Assembly (NCBI GenBank): GCA_040754315.1
Contig: JBFMCS010000062.1
Span: forward strand, 32,228-96,227
Direction: 5' to 3'
DNA length: 64,000 bases
Origin: Bacillota bacterium
Lineage (GTDB): Bacteria > Bacillota > Sulfobacillia > DUSP01 > JBFMCS01
Shown here: one piece after another, positions 55,338 to 64,000 of the stretch
How the letters are laid out: each line of letters opens with the position of its first letter
Numbering within the stretch: the stretch's first letter is position 1
Made by a program: the position numbers and the translations under genes
The notes under the pieces: model-generated
The model's database searches: none
Told to the model about the DNA's origin: nothing
Seen by the model: only the letters and a program-made list of their open reading frames with translations

Positions 55338-56903
55338 TTAGTTCTTCCACGCATAGTCAAAGAACCTGTCATACTCAACGTTGCCCTCGTGAATTGCCAA
55401 GTCCCTGGAATAGGCACGGCTCCCGTCCGGGTAGTACAAGGGGATCTGGGGCACGTCCTCGGTATAGATCCTGATGGCGTCGGCGTAGAGCCGCTTTCTG
55501 ACTTCGGGGTCCGTCTCGGCCCCAGCCTTGGCCAGGATCTCATCCATGGCGGGGTTGGAGTACCAGCTCCAGTTGCCAGCGGAGCCAATGCTGGCGGTAG
55601 CGAGGCTGCCATACATGATCTCGTCCATGTCCTTCGTGCCGGCGGCCCAGCGGCAGACACCGATCTCATACTGCCCCTTCGTCAGCGCCTCGTCGATGAA
55701 GGCGCCCCTCTCCATCTGTTGCACCTCCGCCTTGAGGCCTATCTTGGTGAGGGCGTCCTGGAGCACAGTGGCAAGCTTGGGGTAGGGGTCCGTCGCGTAG
55801 GTCTTGATGATGACGGTCTTGCCTTCCATGCCTGCCTCCTTAACAAACCCCTTGGCCTTTTCTATGTCCACGGAATACCATGTTTTAAGGCCTGGGTCAC
55901 CCTCGGTATAGCCCTGGCGGTTGCCCGGGTAGTCCGCTACCGCACCATGGCCCTCAGCACCGACGATGAGCATCTGCTGGCGGTCTACGGCGTAAGCCAC
56001 AGCCTGGCGCAGACGCACATCGGAGAACGGTCCGGTCTGGGTGTTCATGATACACTCGAAGAATATGGTCGATGGGAAGGATACCAGGTTGAGCTTCTCT
56101 GATTTCGCAACGGCGTCATAGCTGATACCGGGAATATCGTTGAAATAGGCGTGTATCTCCCCCGTCTGAAGGGCTATGACGGCGGTGTTCACGTCTGTTA
56201 TCGTCTTGAGCCTTACCTTCTTGACAGCCGGCTCGCCCTTGAAGTAGTCAGGATTGGCCTCATACACGCACAGCTCCCCGGGTTTCCACTCTTTGAGGAT
56301 ATAGGGGCCCGTCCCCACCGTGTTTTCGACGCTTTTGCCGTAGTCTTCACCACAATTCTTGACGGTCTCTTCACTGAGCATGGCGCTGTAGTAGATATTG
56401 CTCAGGTATTCCAGGAATCCCACACTGGGTGTCTTCATGTTGATCCTGATCGTGTAGCCATCGACAATTTCACAGCTGTCGACGGAGGCATATGCCCAAG
56501 AGGTCCAAGGCGATTCCATGGCCTGCTCGATCGAGTACTTGGCGTCAGATGCCGTAAACTCGATGCCGTTTGTGAACTTGACGCCCTTTCTGAGATAGAA
56601 GGTATAGGTCTTGCCGTCCGGGGAGATCTCATAGCTTTCAGCCAGAGAGGGTACTGTCTTTCCACCACTGTCCTTGACTACGAGGGTGTCGTAGACCTGG
56701 GACATGCTGATACTCTCAAAACCGTTTGTGGTGTTGTAGAAATCAAAGCTCTCCGTAATCTTGGGAATGCCTACAACCATCTCCCTATCCACATCCGCAC
56801 CGGAATCGGGCTGGCTTGGCGTGCCACCGCTTTTCTGCCCACACCCTGTGAGAAGAGCCGCGATTGTGACGAGGCACAGCAATAATACCATGCTCCTTTT
56901 CAT
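55338..56903 (-). CDS. ABC transporter solute-binding lipoprotein (SBP_bac_5, Dpp/Opp type)
   Basis: A 521-residue extracytoplasmic peptide/nickel-type binding protein. ATG 56903 starts a lipoprotein signal (MVLLLCLVTIAALLTGC, lipobox Cys near residue 23); the frame's earlier start at 57092 is not credible. Family-like segments: VYDTLVVKDSGGKTVPSLAE, TFYLRKGVKFTNG, NTVGTGPYILKEWKPGE, RLRQAVAYAVDRQQ. Last gene of the importer set; a broken paralogue lies just upstream. Confidence 0.95.
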   Translation of the reverse strand: MKRSMVLLLCLVTIAALLTGCGQKSGGTPSQPDSGADVDREMVVGIPKITESFDFYNTTNGFESISMSQVYDTLVVKDSGGKTVPSLAESYEISPDGKTYTFYLRKGVKFTNGIEFTASDAKYSIEQAMESPWTSWAYASVDSCEIVDGYTIRINMKTPSVGFLEYLSNIYYSAMLSEETVKNCGEDYGKSVENTVGTGPYILKEWKPGELCVYEANPDYFKGEPAVKKVRLKTITDVNTAVIALQTGEIHAYFNDIPGISYDAVAKSEKLNLVSFPSTIFFECIMNTQTGPFSDVRLRQAVAYAVDRQQMLIVGAEGHGAVADYPGNRQGYTEGDPGLKTWYSVDIEKAKGFVKEAGMEGKTVIIKTYATDPYPKLATVLQDALTKIGLKAEVQQMERGAFIDEALTKGQYEIGVCRWAAGTKDMDEIMYGSLATASIGSAGNWSWYSNPAMDEILAKAGAETDPEVRKRLYADAIRIYTEDVPQIPLYYPDGSRAYSRDLAIHEGNVEYDRFFDYAWKN

Positions 56904-57067
56904 GACCCCAACCTCCCCTTTTAATCTAGCAGCCTTGCGGCTGTTCAGACCCTGGTGAAACACGCTGGTCATCTCCGTCCCCCATGATGGACAGGATCCT
57001 GATCTGGGAGACGATCTTAGGCTCACCCGCCTCCATCCGCCTACAACATCCATACCCAGTATAAAGT

Positions 57068-57340
57068 CATGCCTTCCGGGAAAGTCTCTCATCGTTCCGC
57101 GATGGATAAGGCGATCTTCCCGTCTTCATCCTTGATAACCAGGGTGTCATAGACCTGCATGGGCCCGAGGGTATCCTCGGCATAGGATCCATAGGGTTCG
57201 AAGCTATTATTGACCTGCGACACAGCCACAACCATCCCCCGCCGTGACTCTGGTGCAGCAGGTTCATCTACTTCTTGCCGCAGCCTGCCAGGAGTGCGGC
57301 AATCGTAATAGCGGACAAGTACCCCCACCTTCACCCTCAT
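57068..57340 (-). pseudogene. N-terminal remnant of a second solute-binding lipoprotein
   Basis: A lipoprotein signal (SAITIAALLAGCGKK) in one frame runs into TAG, while the adjoining frame continues VDEPAAPESRRGMVVAVSQ, VYDTLVIKDEDGKIALSIAE, closely like residues of the intact binding protein. A one-base shift separates them, and the protein ends after about 80 residues. It is a duplicated and decayed copy of the binding-protein gene. Confidence 0.8.
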
Positions 57341-57382
57341 GCTTCTTGCGTCTCTCTTCCTAATCCCACAGCCTGGCGGCTG

Positions 57383-58327
57383 TTAAGAACCTTGATAGAG
57401 GCGGCAGGCCACAAAATGCCCGTTGCCTAGATCCTCCAGATGGATGTCCTGCCCAAGGCATTTCCTTTCACAGTAGTCGCATCTTGACGCGAATCGGCAG
57501 CCCGGCTTGGGATTGATCGGGTCCGATACCTCGCCCCTGATGATCTGCCTGTTCCTTGTGCCCGTGAGCCTCGGAACTGGGATTGCCGAGAGGAGCGCTT
57601 TGGTGTATGGATGCAGCGGGTTCTTGAAGAGCTCTTTGGCTCCGGCCCGCTCAACGCACTGCCCCAGGTACATGACGGCAATCTCATTGGAGATGTGTTT
57701 TACCACAGAGAGATCATGGGTAATGAACATGTAGGTAAGCCCCATTTCCTCCTGCAGGTCCATGACCAGGTTCAGTATCTGCGCCTGGATCGATACGTCC
57801 AAGGCGGACACCGGTTCATCGCACACGATGAACGGCGGCTTCAACGCCAGGGCCCGGGCGATCCCAATGCGCTGGCGGCGTCCACCGTCCATCTCGTGGG
57901 GATAGGCGTTGACGAAGCGCTCCGCAAGCCCGACCGTGTTCATAAGGTCAAGCGTCCTTTCCGTCATTTCTCGCCTGCTTTTGCAGGCGTGATTCATGAT
58001 CAGCGGCTCCGCGATGAGGTCGAAAACGGACATTCGGGGGTTCAGGCTGGAGAACGGGTCCTGGAAGATAATCTGCATCTGACGCCTGGCCTTTTTCATC
58101 TCCTGCCAGCTGTATTTCAATATGTCACGTCCTTCAAACAGCACCTTGCCGGAGGTCGGCTCAAGGAGGCGAAGCACCAGTCTTCCCAGGGTCGACTTGC
58201 CGCAACCGGACTCCCCGACAACGCCGAGGGTCTGTCCCTTCTTGATCTCAATGCTAACGCCATCCACGGCGCGAAGAAGGCCAGTGTTGACCTTGAAGTA
58301 CTTCCTTAGGTCAATGGTCTTTACCAA
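57383..58327 (-). CDS. dppF: Peptide-type ABC transporter ATP-binding protein (DppF/OppF)
   Basis: A 314-residue ATPase: Walker [25 protein letters not shown] Q-loop ([15 protein letters not shown]), Walker [15 protein letters not shown], and the cysteine-rich C-terminal oligopeptide-transporter motif [16 protein letters not shown]. The signature region reads [15 protein letters not shown], with MDGG where LSGG is usual. TTG start. Fourth gene of the importer operon. Confidence 0.95.
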   Translation of the reverse strand: MVKTIDLRKYFKVNTGLLRAVDGVSIEIKKGQTLGVVGESGCGKSTLGRLVLRLLEPTSGKVLFEGRDILKYSWQEMKKARRQMQIIFQDPFSSLNPRMSVFDLIAEPLIMNHACKSRREMTERTLDLMNTVGLAERFVNAYPHEMDGGRRQRIGIARALALKPPFIVCDEPVSALDVSIQAQILNLVMDLQEEMGLTYMFITHDLSVVKHISNEIAVMYLGQCVERAGAKELFKNPLHPYTKALLSAIPVPRLTGTRNRQIIRGEVSDPINPKPGCRFASRCDYCERKCLGQDIHLEDLGNGHFVACRLYQGS

Positions 58328-58351
58328 TGGCTCCAGGGCTCGTACCTCCCT

Positions 58352-59308
58352 TCAACAAAGATGACAAGCGATCACGTGCTCGCCAAAGCAGCGTGGCTCG
58401 GGTTGTTGTTGCCTGCATATCTCCAGGGATGACCTGCACCTGGGGTGAAACCTGCAGCCTGGGGGCAGGTTGGTGGGATCGGGCATCAGCCCGTCAATGG
58501 GGCTCAACCTGCGGGTCTCGACCTCAAGATCGGGTATCGAGCCAAAGAGGCCCAGGGTATAGGGGTGGTGCCTGGGCCCTTCGAACACATCGCGGGCGGT
58601 TCCCTTCTCCACGATCTCCCCGGCATACATGATGGCCACCCTGTCGCAGGTCTGGGCGACAACACCCAGGTCGTGAGTGATCATGATCATTGAGGTTCCC
58701 ATCTTTTCCCTGAGCTCCTCAATCAGGGCCAGCACCTGGGCCTGGATCGTAACGTCCAGGGCGGTGGTCGGCTCATCGGCAATGAGTAGCTCGGGATTGC
58801 ACGCAAGGGACATCGCTATCACAACGCGCTGCTTCATTCCGCCTGAGAACTGGTGAGGATATTCGCCCTTTCTTCTTGGCTGTATGCCGACGAGCATGAG
58901 CAGCTCATCCACCTGTGCCTCTATCTCGCTCCTGGTGCTCTTGGGATTGTGGATCTCCAGTGATTCCCTGATCTGATCACCCACGGTCACGATGGGGTTG
59001 AGCGATGTCATGGGATCCTGGAAGACCATAGCTATACGGGCGCCGCGTATCAGTCTCATCTCGTTCTTGGGCTTGTCTAGGAGGTTTTCTCCGTCAAAAT
59101 AGATCTCTCCCTCAGTGATGCGCCCTGTCCTCTCGGGTAGTAGCTGCATTATGGCCAGGGCGGTTGTCGTCTTTCCGGCTCCAGTCTCGCCAACCAGCCC
59201 AACGGTCTCCCCGCGCCTGATATCGAAGCCGATCCTGTTGACGGCATGAACGATCGCTTCATCCGTCTTGTAGACTACACTGAGGTTCTTTATAACCAGG
59301 AGCCTCAT
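58352..59308 (-). CDS. dppD: Peptide-type ABC transporter ATP-binding protein (DppD/OppD)
   Basis: About 318 residues: Walker [22 protein letters not shown], signature [15 protein letters not shown], Walker [13 protein letters not shown], and the C-terminal [20 protein letters not shown] 59308 (GAGGTGA seven bases upstream) is preferred to GTG 59317. Works with DppF on the membrane pair DppB/DppC. Confidence 0.96.
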   Translation of the reverse strand: MRLLVIKNLSVVYKTDEAIVHAVNRIGFDIRRGETVGLVGETGAGKTTTALAIMQLLPERTGRITEGEIYFDGENLLDKPKNEMRLIRGARIAMVFQDPMTSLNPIVTVGDQIRESLEIHNPKSTRSEIEAQVDELLMLVGIQPRRKGEYPHQFSGGMKQRVVIAMSLACNPELLIADEPTTALDVTIQAQVLALIEELREKMGTSMIMITHDLGVVAQTCDRVAIMYAGEIVEKGTARDVFEGPRHHPYTLGLFGSIPDLEVETRRLSPIDGLMPDPTNLPPGCRFHPRCRSSLEICRQQQPEPRCFGEHVIACHLC

Positions 59309-59318
59309 GGCATTCACC

Positions 59319-60206
59319 TCAGTCCTTTAGCCTTGGGTCAAGAGCGTCTCTGAGCCCGTCACCCATGAGGTTCATTGAGAGGGCGGTCAGGACGATTGCC
59401 ATCCCTGGAAATACCACGAGATGGGGTGAGTATAGCATGTAGTCCTTGCCTTCGGAGAGCATTGAGCCCCATTCCGGTGTGGGCGGCTGTATTCCCATGC
59501 CGAGGAAGCTCATCGCCGCCGCCCAGATAATCATGCTACCCACCGACATCGTAGCCTGGACGATTATTGGGCCGATGGCGTTGGGCAGGATATGCTTCAG
59601 AATGATGAAGTAGTCGGGCGTGCCGCATGCCTTGGCAGCTTCGATGAAGTCCTGCCCGGTGACCGTTAGGATCGCCGCGCGGATCACCCTGGTGTAGTAC
59701 GGGACCATGGACAGCATCAGGGCGATCAGCACGTTTATCAGCCCTGGCCCGAGGGCAGCCACAATAGCGAGGGCCAGGAGCATGAAGGGCATGCACATTA
59801 TCGTGTCCATGACCCTCATTATCAACGCATCCATCCTGCCGCCATAGTATCCCGCTGTCGCGCCGAAGACGCCGCCGAGGGAGATGCCCACGATTACAGC
59901 TCCGATCCCCATGACCAGGGAGTTTCGCGTGCCGTGGATAATGCGGGCGAAGATGTCCCTGCCGTACACGTCGGCGCCAAACCAGTGATCAGCCGAGGGG
60001 GGCTGTAGCCGAATCTCGATGTTCTGTTCCAATGCTACCTGGTAGGGAACGATGAGGTCGGCAAAGATCGTGCAAAAGAGGATCACAATGAAGATCGCCA
60101 TTCCGAACATGGCGATCCTGTTCTTTTTCATCCGCGTCCAGATCTCTTTGGACCGGCTCCTCCGTTTGCACCTCTTCACAGGTAAGACGCTAGTCACGCT
60201 GCCCAT
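59319..60206 (-). CDS. dppC: Peptide-type ABC transporter permease (DppC/OppC)
   Basis: A 295-residue inner-membrane protein with an N-terminal helix (NRIAMFGMAIFIVILFCTIF), HWFGADVYGRDIFARIIHGTR, and the EAAxxxG coupling loop FIEAAKACGTPDYFIILKHI, as in DppC. The nearly abutting dppD gene follows after about 10 bases. Confidence 0.96.
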   Translation of the reverse strand: MGSVTSVLPVKRCKRRSRSKEIWTRMKKNRIAMFGMAIFIVILFCTIFADLIVPYQVALEQNIEIRLQPPSADHWFGADVYGRDIFARIIHGTRNSLVMGIGAVIVGISLGGVFGATAGYYGGRMDALIMRVMDTIMCMPFMLLALAIVAALGPGLINVLIALMLSMVPYYTRVIRAAILTVTGQDFIEAAKACGTPDYFIILKHILPNAIGPIIVQATMSVGSMIIWAAAMSFLGMGIQPPTPEWGSMLSEGKDYMLYSPHLVVFPGMAIVLTALSMNLMGDGLRDALDPRLKD

Positions 60207-60224
60207 GATCCCGTGTCCCCTCGC

Positions 60225-61157
60225 CTATCCTCGTTGGTATCGAGCCCTGATCCTCGGATCTATGTAGGCGTAGAGAATATCCACAACCAACATGACCATC
60301 GTGAAGAAGAGGGCCAAGAACAAGGCACAGCCGGTTACCTGAGGAACGTCCTTCATCCTGATGGCATCGATGATGAGCTTGCCGATGCCGTTGATAGAAA
60401 AAACTGTTTCGATGACCACCGCGCCACCGAGAAGCCATCCGAATTCCATTCCTGCTACGGTGATAACGGGCAAGAGCGCGTTTTTCAGGGCGTGGTGGAA
60501 GATGACCTTCCTCTCTGCCTGTCCCTTGGCCCGGGCGGTGCGCACGTAGTCCTGTCTCACGGTCTCCAGCATCGTTGTGCGGGTAAGCCGCAGAAGCGAC
60601 GCCGATACTGGGATCGCCAGCGTAAATGCCGGGAGTATGTAGTGTATCCACGTATCATTCCCGTTGGATGGAAGCCAGCCAAGCTTCAGCGCAAAGAGCA
60701 GGATAGCCATTAGTCCAAACCAGAATCCTGGCATAGCCGCCATGAACATGGCGGCGGCAGTACCCATGACGTCGTACAGGCTGTACTGCTTCACCGCGGC
60801 AAGGATCCCGAGGGGAATGCCAATCATCACAGATACCAGGATGGCAAAGGAGGCCAGCTTCACGGTGGTCGGGAAGCGGGTGATGATCTCGCCGAACACC
60901 GACCTGCCGGTGGTATACGATTTCCCCATGTCTCCGCCGACGAGCTTTAGCACATAGTCCCCGTACCTGATAAGGAACGGCCGGTCAAATCCCAGCTCCC
61001 GGTTGAGCTTGGCGATGGCCTCAGGTGTGGCCTGCTGCCCGAGCATGACCTGTGCCGGGTTGCCAGGCGTAAGGCTCATAATGCTGAAGACGACGAAGAT
61101 GATGGCAAGCAGGGTAGGTATCAGGATCAACAGTCTCTTGGCAATGTACCTGCCCAT
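60225..61157 (-). CDS. dppB: Peptide-type ABC transporter permease (DppB/OppB)
   Basis: About 310 residues from ATG 61157 (AAGGTG seven bases upstream; the longer frame to 61199 is unlikely). RYIAKRLLILIPTLLAIIFV, DRPFLIRYGDYV, and the coupling loop DYVRTARAKGQAERKVIFHH are DppB features. First gene of the importer operon. Confidence 0.95.
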   Translation of the reverse strand: MGRYIAKRLLILIPTLLAIIFVVFSIMSLTPGNPAQVMLGQQATPEAIAKLNRELGFDRPFLIRYGDYVLKLVGGDMGKSYTTGRSVFGEIITRFPTTVKLASFAILVSVMIGIPLGILAAVKQYSLYDVMGTAAAMFMAAMPGFWFGLMAILLFALKLGWLPSNGNDTWIHYILPAFTLAIPVSASLLRLTRTTMLETVRQDYVRTARAKGQAERKVIFHHALKNALLPVITVAGMEFGWLLGGAVVIETVFSINGIGKLIIDAIRMKDVPQVTGCALFLALFFTMVMLVVDILYAYIDPRIRARYQRG

Positions 61158-61199
61158 TTTTTTCACCTTCCGCTCCATGACAAAAACCTCGGATGCCAA

Positions 61200-61902
61200 G
61201 ATGGGGATTCACAGTCCAGATCCTTGCATCCTCTCAATCAGGTTCGCCAATTGCTGCCGCTACAGGGGCAGCCAGGCACTTTAGCCAGCAACAGGGACGT
61301 GAATGCCCTCGCCAGATCAAGGTTTTTTACATATATATAATTCTGCGCTTGAGTATTCATCATGGAACTAAAATTTCCTCCCGCCTATTTATATTTTTTA
61401 AATTGGCTCTAAAAACTACTCCAACACCAACGCCTTCCCTATCCCTCCGGTTACAGACGAAGGAACACCGCGAATTGGCATGTGATCCCGGCAGGCTGTC
61501 GCTCTTTGTGGCAGCCCGGGAAGGGAGAACGAGGCCCGAGACTCTCACTGGAGAGGGTTAAGAAGGACTAAAGCGGTGAGGGCCTGGAGAAACCCCTGTC
61601 CTACAACCAAGAGGAAAGGATGAGACGACAAGGCCGGGTCACCGGTGTCAACACACCTCGGTGACTACGGCCGCGGAACCTCTCTGATCACGCCTGCCCA
61701 GGCACTTCCCATCGCCCCTTGTCAATGCCCAGTTCTTGATGGAGCCAAAGCCGGGAGGAATGCGTGGCCTAAGCTAGCGAAGCACCATGTTCAGGCCGCC
61801 GAGTACTACGCTAGCTTTGGTGGCAGCCTGCAATTACCGTCACCTGGATGGGGTCAGCCGGCGTATCTCCTCAGGCCGGCAGCCTTGATAAAGGCTTGGG
61901 CA
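61200..61902. other. Long non-coding stretch upstream of the importer operon
   Basis: About 700 bases. An AT-rich tract at 61325-61410 (ACATATATATAATT, TATTTATATTTTTTAAATTGG) is the likely promoter region for dppB, though boxes cannot be fixed. Farther right, AAGCTAGCG and CGCTAGCTT (about 61771-61818) form a 9-bp stem with a roughly 30-base loop. No gene was recognised. Confidence 0.35.
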
Positions 61903-62060
61903 GTTGACATCCTCCCCAGGCTCGTAGCCAGGAGATCCTGCCACGCCCCCTGAGTCTTGTGGTGGGTCACTTTGTGGGTTCCCGGTGCATCGAGCGGCGT
62001 CGTTCTCTAAGGCTTGATATCCCACCTGCTCGGCGGCAGTCTTTCGACACATCGATCATG
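61903..62060 (-). mobile_element. Remnant of an IS605-type element end
   Basis: TTGACATCCTCCCC at 61903 is the mirror of the GGGGAGGATGTCAA terminus common to IS605/IS1341-type right ends. No tnpB follows; the IS1634-type transposase begins shortly after. Probably a short end remnant. Low certainty without alignment. Confidence 0.35.
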
Positions 62061-62089
62061 CCGCACCCGGAGGGGACGGAGACTGGATA

Positions 62090-63693
62090 GTGGGACTTGA
62101 GGTTCATCGTATTCCGGGTAGACAAGCAACAATTACACCAATGCTCTTCTGGCTTCCCCCCCTCTCAACCGGCGGAGGGCTCCCGGGTTTTCGGGTCCAA
62201 TCACCTATCAATGCTGCGGGGAGAAAGCCGCTGTACAAGGTGGAGGAATTCTATGCGGAGCAGGACGTGGAGAAGGTTCTCGGGGAAGGGGTCAGGGCGG
62301 AGGACATCAACGACGACGCCTTGGGGCGAACGTTGGACAGGATGGCTCAGGTGGACCTGAAAGGGCTGTTTTCCAGTGTGAGCCTTTCGTGTGTTCTCAA
62401 GGACGACATAGAGGTAAAGAGCGTACACGCAGATACGACGTCGATTTCGGTATATGGGGAGTACGAGGATGACAGTGCGATAATCGAGATAAACCACGGC
62501 CACAGCAAGGACAAGAGGCCGGACTTACAGCAGTTTGTATGCGGACTTCTGGTGAACACCGAAGGGATACCCCTGGCGGGTGATGTGCTCAGCGGCAATA
62601 CCAGCGACAAGACGTGGAACGGGAAGGTCATCACGGAACTCGAGGCACTTTTTAGGAAACACGGGAAGGACATCGTGTGCGTTGCCGACTCGGCGCTGGT
62701 AGGCAAGGAGAATCTTGAACTGATGGCCCAAGAGGGTATCCGTTTCATTTCCAGGGTCCCGGGAACGTTTGGAGTGGAGGAGGCCATCAAGGACATTGCA
62801 TGGGAAAAGGACGACTGGGTCGAGATGGGTACCTTTTCCGAGAGATATAATGCGGCAGCATACAGGGCCCAATCCTTTGAGCAGGAGATAAACGGGAGAA
62901 GGTACAGGTTCATAGCGGTAGGGTCAACTAGTCTTGACCGCCAGAAGGAGAAGACGCTGACAAAGAGGCTTGCAGCGGAGAGGCTGGAGATCGAGAAGGC
63001 GGCAAGGGAACTGGGAAAGAAGGGGTTTTACTGTCAGGCCGACGCTGAACAGGCGGCGGTCGAGTTTCAGAAGGAACATGGCGGGCACTTCTCAATGGGT
63101 TTTCAGGTAAAGCCCGAGGTCACGATCATACGCGGCAGGGGTAGGCCCAGGAAGGGAATAGAGCCTGTGACTGAGACCCACTACCGGGTGGTGCTTTCAG
63201 TGGGCACGGCAAGGCAAGAAGTCGTACAGCGCACACATGAGAGACTATCCACGTTCGTACTGATCACCAACGTGCCCCGGGAAGAAATGAACGACAGGGA
63301 GGTACTATCGGAGTACAAGTCGCAGGGTCGGACCGTAGAAACCAAGTTTCGCTTTCTCAAGACCCCACGTATGTGGACGGCATCTATCTGAAGTCGGTGA
63401 ACTGGGCATACGCACTTGCCTACGTCTTTCTTCTGGCGCTTCTCATCGCCACCTACCTGGAACGCAGGGTGAGGGTCACACTGGCCGCCCGGAATGACAC
63501 CATCAAGTTGCCCGGGAAGAGGGTGGTCAACAAACCCACAGTGGCCTCCCTGCTGGAGTTGCTCAGGTCATTCCAGGTGATACTCGTAGACACCGGCAAC
63601 GGTACACTCCGGGTGCTGCCCAGCAACACCAACCCCGAAGTCCTCAAGGCACTGAGGTTGGCCGGGTTCAGTGAAGATATCTATCTGAAGTAG
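62090..63693 (+). pseudogene. IS1634-type transposase, frameshifted
   Basis: DDE transposase: PLYKVEEFYAEQDVEKVLG, GEGVRAEDINDDALGRTLD, the first catalytic Asp in VHADTTSISVYGEYE, the second in VCVADSALVGKENL, and the C-terminal SEYKSQGRTVETKFRFLK. The frame breaks at about 63366: the next frame carries DPTYVDGIYLKSVNWAYALAYVF to 63693, so one G is missing from AAGGACCCC. The first ~45 residues also look abnormal. It belongs to the IS1634/DUF4277-type group. Confidence 0.82.
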
Positions 63694-63874
63694 ATGACAG
63701 AATATGGGTCGGAATTCACGTGTGATGGGCATCATGGGTGCGGAAGATGTGCGGCTATAACCTAATGTCTTTCTCACAACGGACCAGTTCTTTTGCTCTA
63801 CATAGCAGCTGTCATTCTTCCCTAGAGGGCCTTGCCCGGGTGAAGGTGATGTGGTTTTGATCACAAAAGCTAAA

Positions 63875-63900
63875 GTAGTGTCCGGTAGAATGGTGTAAAA
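63875..63900 (+). mobile_element. Probable terminal repeat of an IS256-type element running off the window
   Basis: GTAGTGTCCGGTAGAATGGTGTAAAA resembles the AGTCCG...GTGTAAAA ends of IS256-family elements. No transposase start is seen before the window ends at 64000. Suggestive only. Confidence 0.4.
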
Positions 63901-64000
63901 AGGGAATCAGAGGTAGAAGGGCCTAGAGAGGAAGGTGAGGAGGAAAGGCCACCCTCTCCCTGGTAGATGGAAAGGTGAGTAAACCAAACATCACCAGGAG

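Overview
The window looks like the chromosome of an anaerobic, endospore-forming Firmicute (Clostridia or a deep relative). The clues are a tungsten-type aldehyde:ferredoxin oxidoreductase, a CotF-like spore coat locus, a folate-dependent histidine pathway, corrinoid/C1 enzymes, HspR-controlled dnaK, many GTG/TTG starts with strong Shine-Dalgarno sites, and high GC. No rRNA, tRNA or CRISPR array was found. The species cannot be named from this window.

Layout. 1-3 kb: aldehyde ferredoxin oxidoreductase (-, last few codons off the left edge) and an M29-like protein (+). 3-11.6 kb: a sigma-54 activator followed by a good -24/-12 promoter and an operon for a short-chain dehydrogenase, an SSS symporter, a small membrane protein, an M20 hydrolase, a NodB/PuuE-type deacetylase and an M28 hydrolase with an altered active site. 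11.9-13.7 kb: a sulfur-relay trio (NifS-like protein without the PLP lysine, TusA-like, DsrE-like). 13.8-16.5 kb: a PcsB-like coiled-coil exported protein plus FtsE and FtsX. 16.5-17.8 kb: decayed genes. 18-20.8 kb: hspR-dnaK-grpE under a perfect consensus promoter. 20.9-22.9 kb: coat-like proteins with Gly/Tyr repeats, and ferritin. 23-25.3 kb: a radical-SAM pseudogene, a zinc phospholipase C-like protein and a transposase remnant. 25.3-25.9 kb: a VapC/AbrB toxin-antitoxin pair.

26.4-31.7 kb is a full folate-dependent histidine degradation operon (hutH-hutU-ftcD-hutI) with a terminator hairpin just before hutH. Upstream of it lie a HisD paralogue and a molybdopterin oxidoreductase. 36-40.5 kb is a scarred region: a truncated sigma-54 activator next to a frameshifted IS605-type TnpB, a low-GC MazEF module, and an FNT channel gene with an in-frame amber codon beside a broken Cys4 mini-gene.

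41.8-47.6 kb (-) reads as one operon: CoA transferase III, pterin-dependent methyltransferase, B12-binding protein, MeaB GTPase, acyl-CoA dehydrogenase and DUF1786. 47.9-51.5 kb carries an M19 dipeptidase, an FmdB zinc ribbon and a YtcJ-type amidohydrolase. 51.6-61.2 kb (-) combines a complete Dpp/Opp-type ABC importer, an XRE-cupin regulator, an M24 peptidase and a non-pyrrolysine MttB-family methyltransferase, suggesting uptake and breakdown of a methylated or peptide-like compound. 61.9-64 kb is mobile DNA (IS605 end remnant, frameshifted IS1634-type transposase, probable IS256-type end). Recurring themes are import and hydrolysis of peptide or amide compounds, C1/corrinoid chemistry, and numerous pseudogenes.
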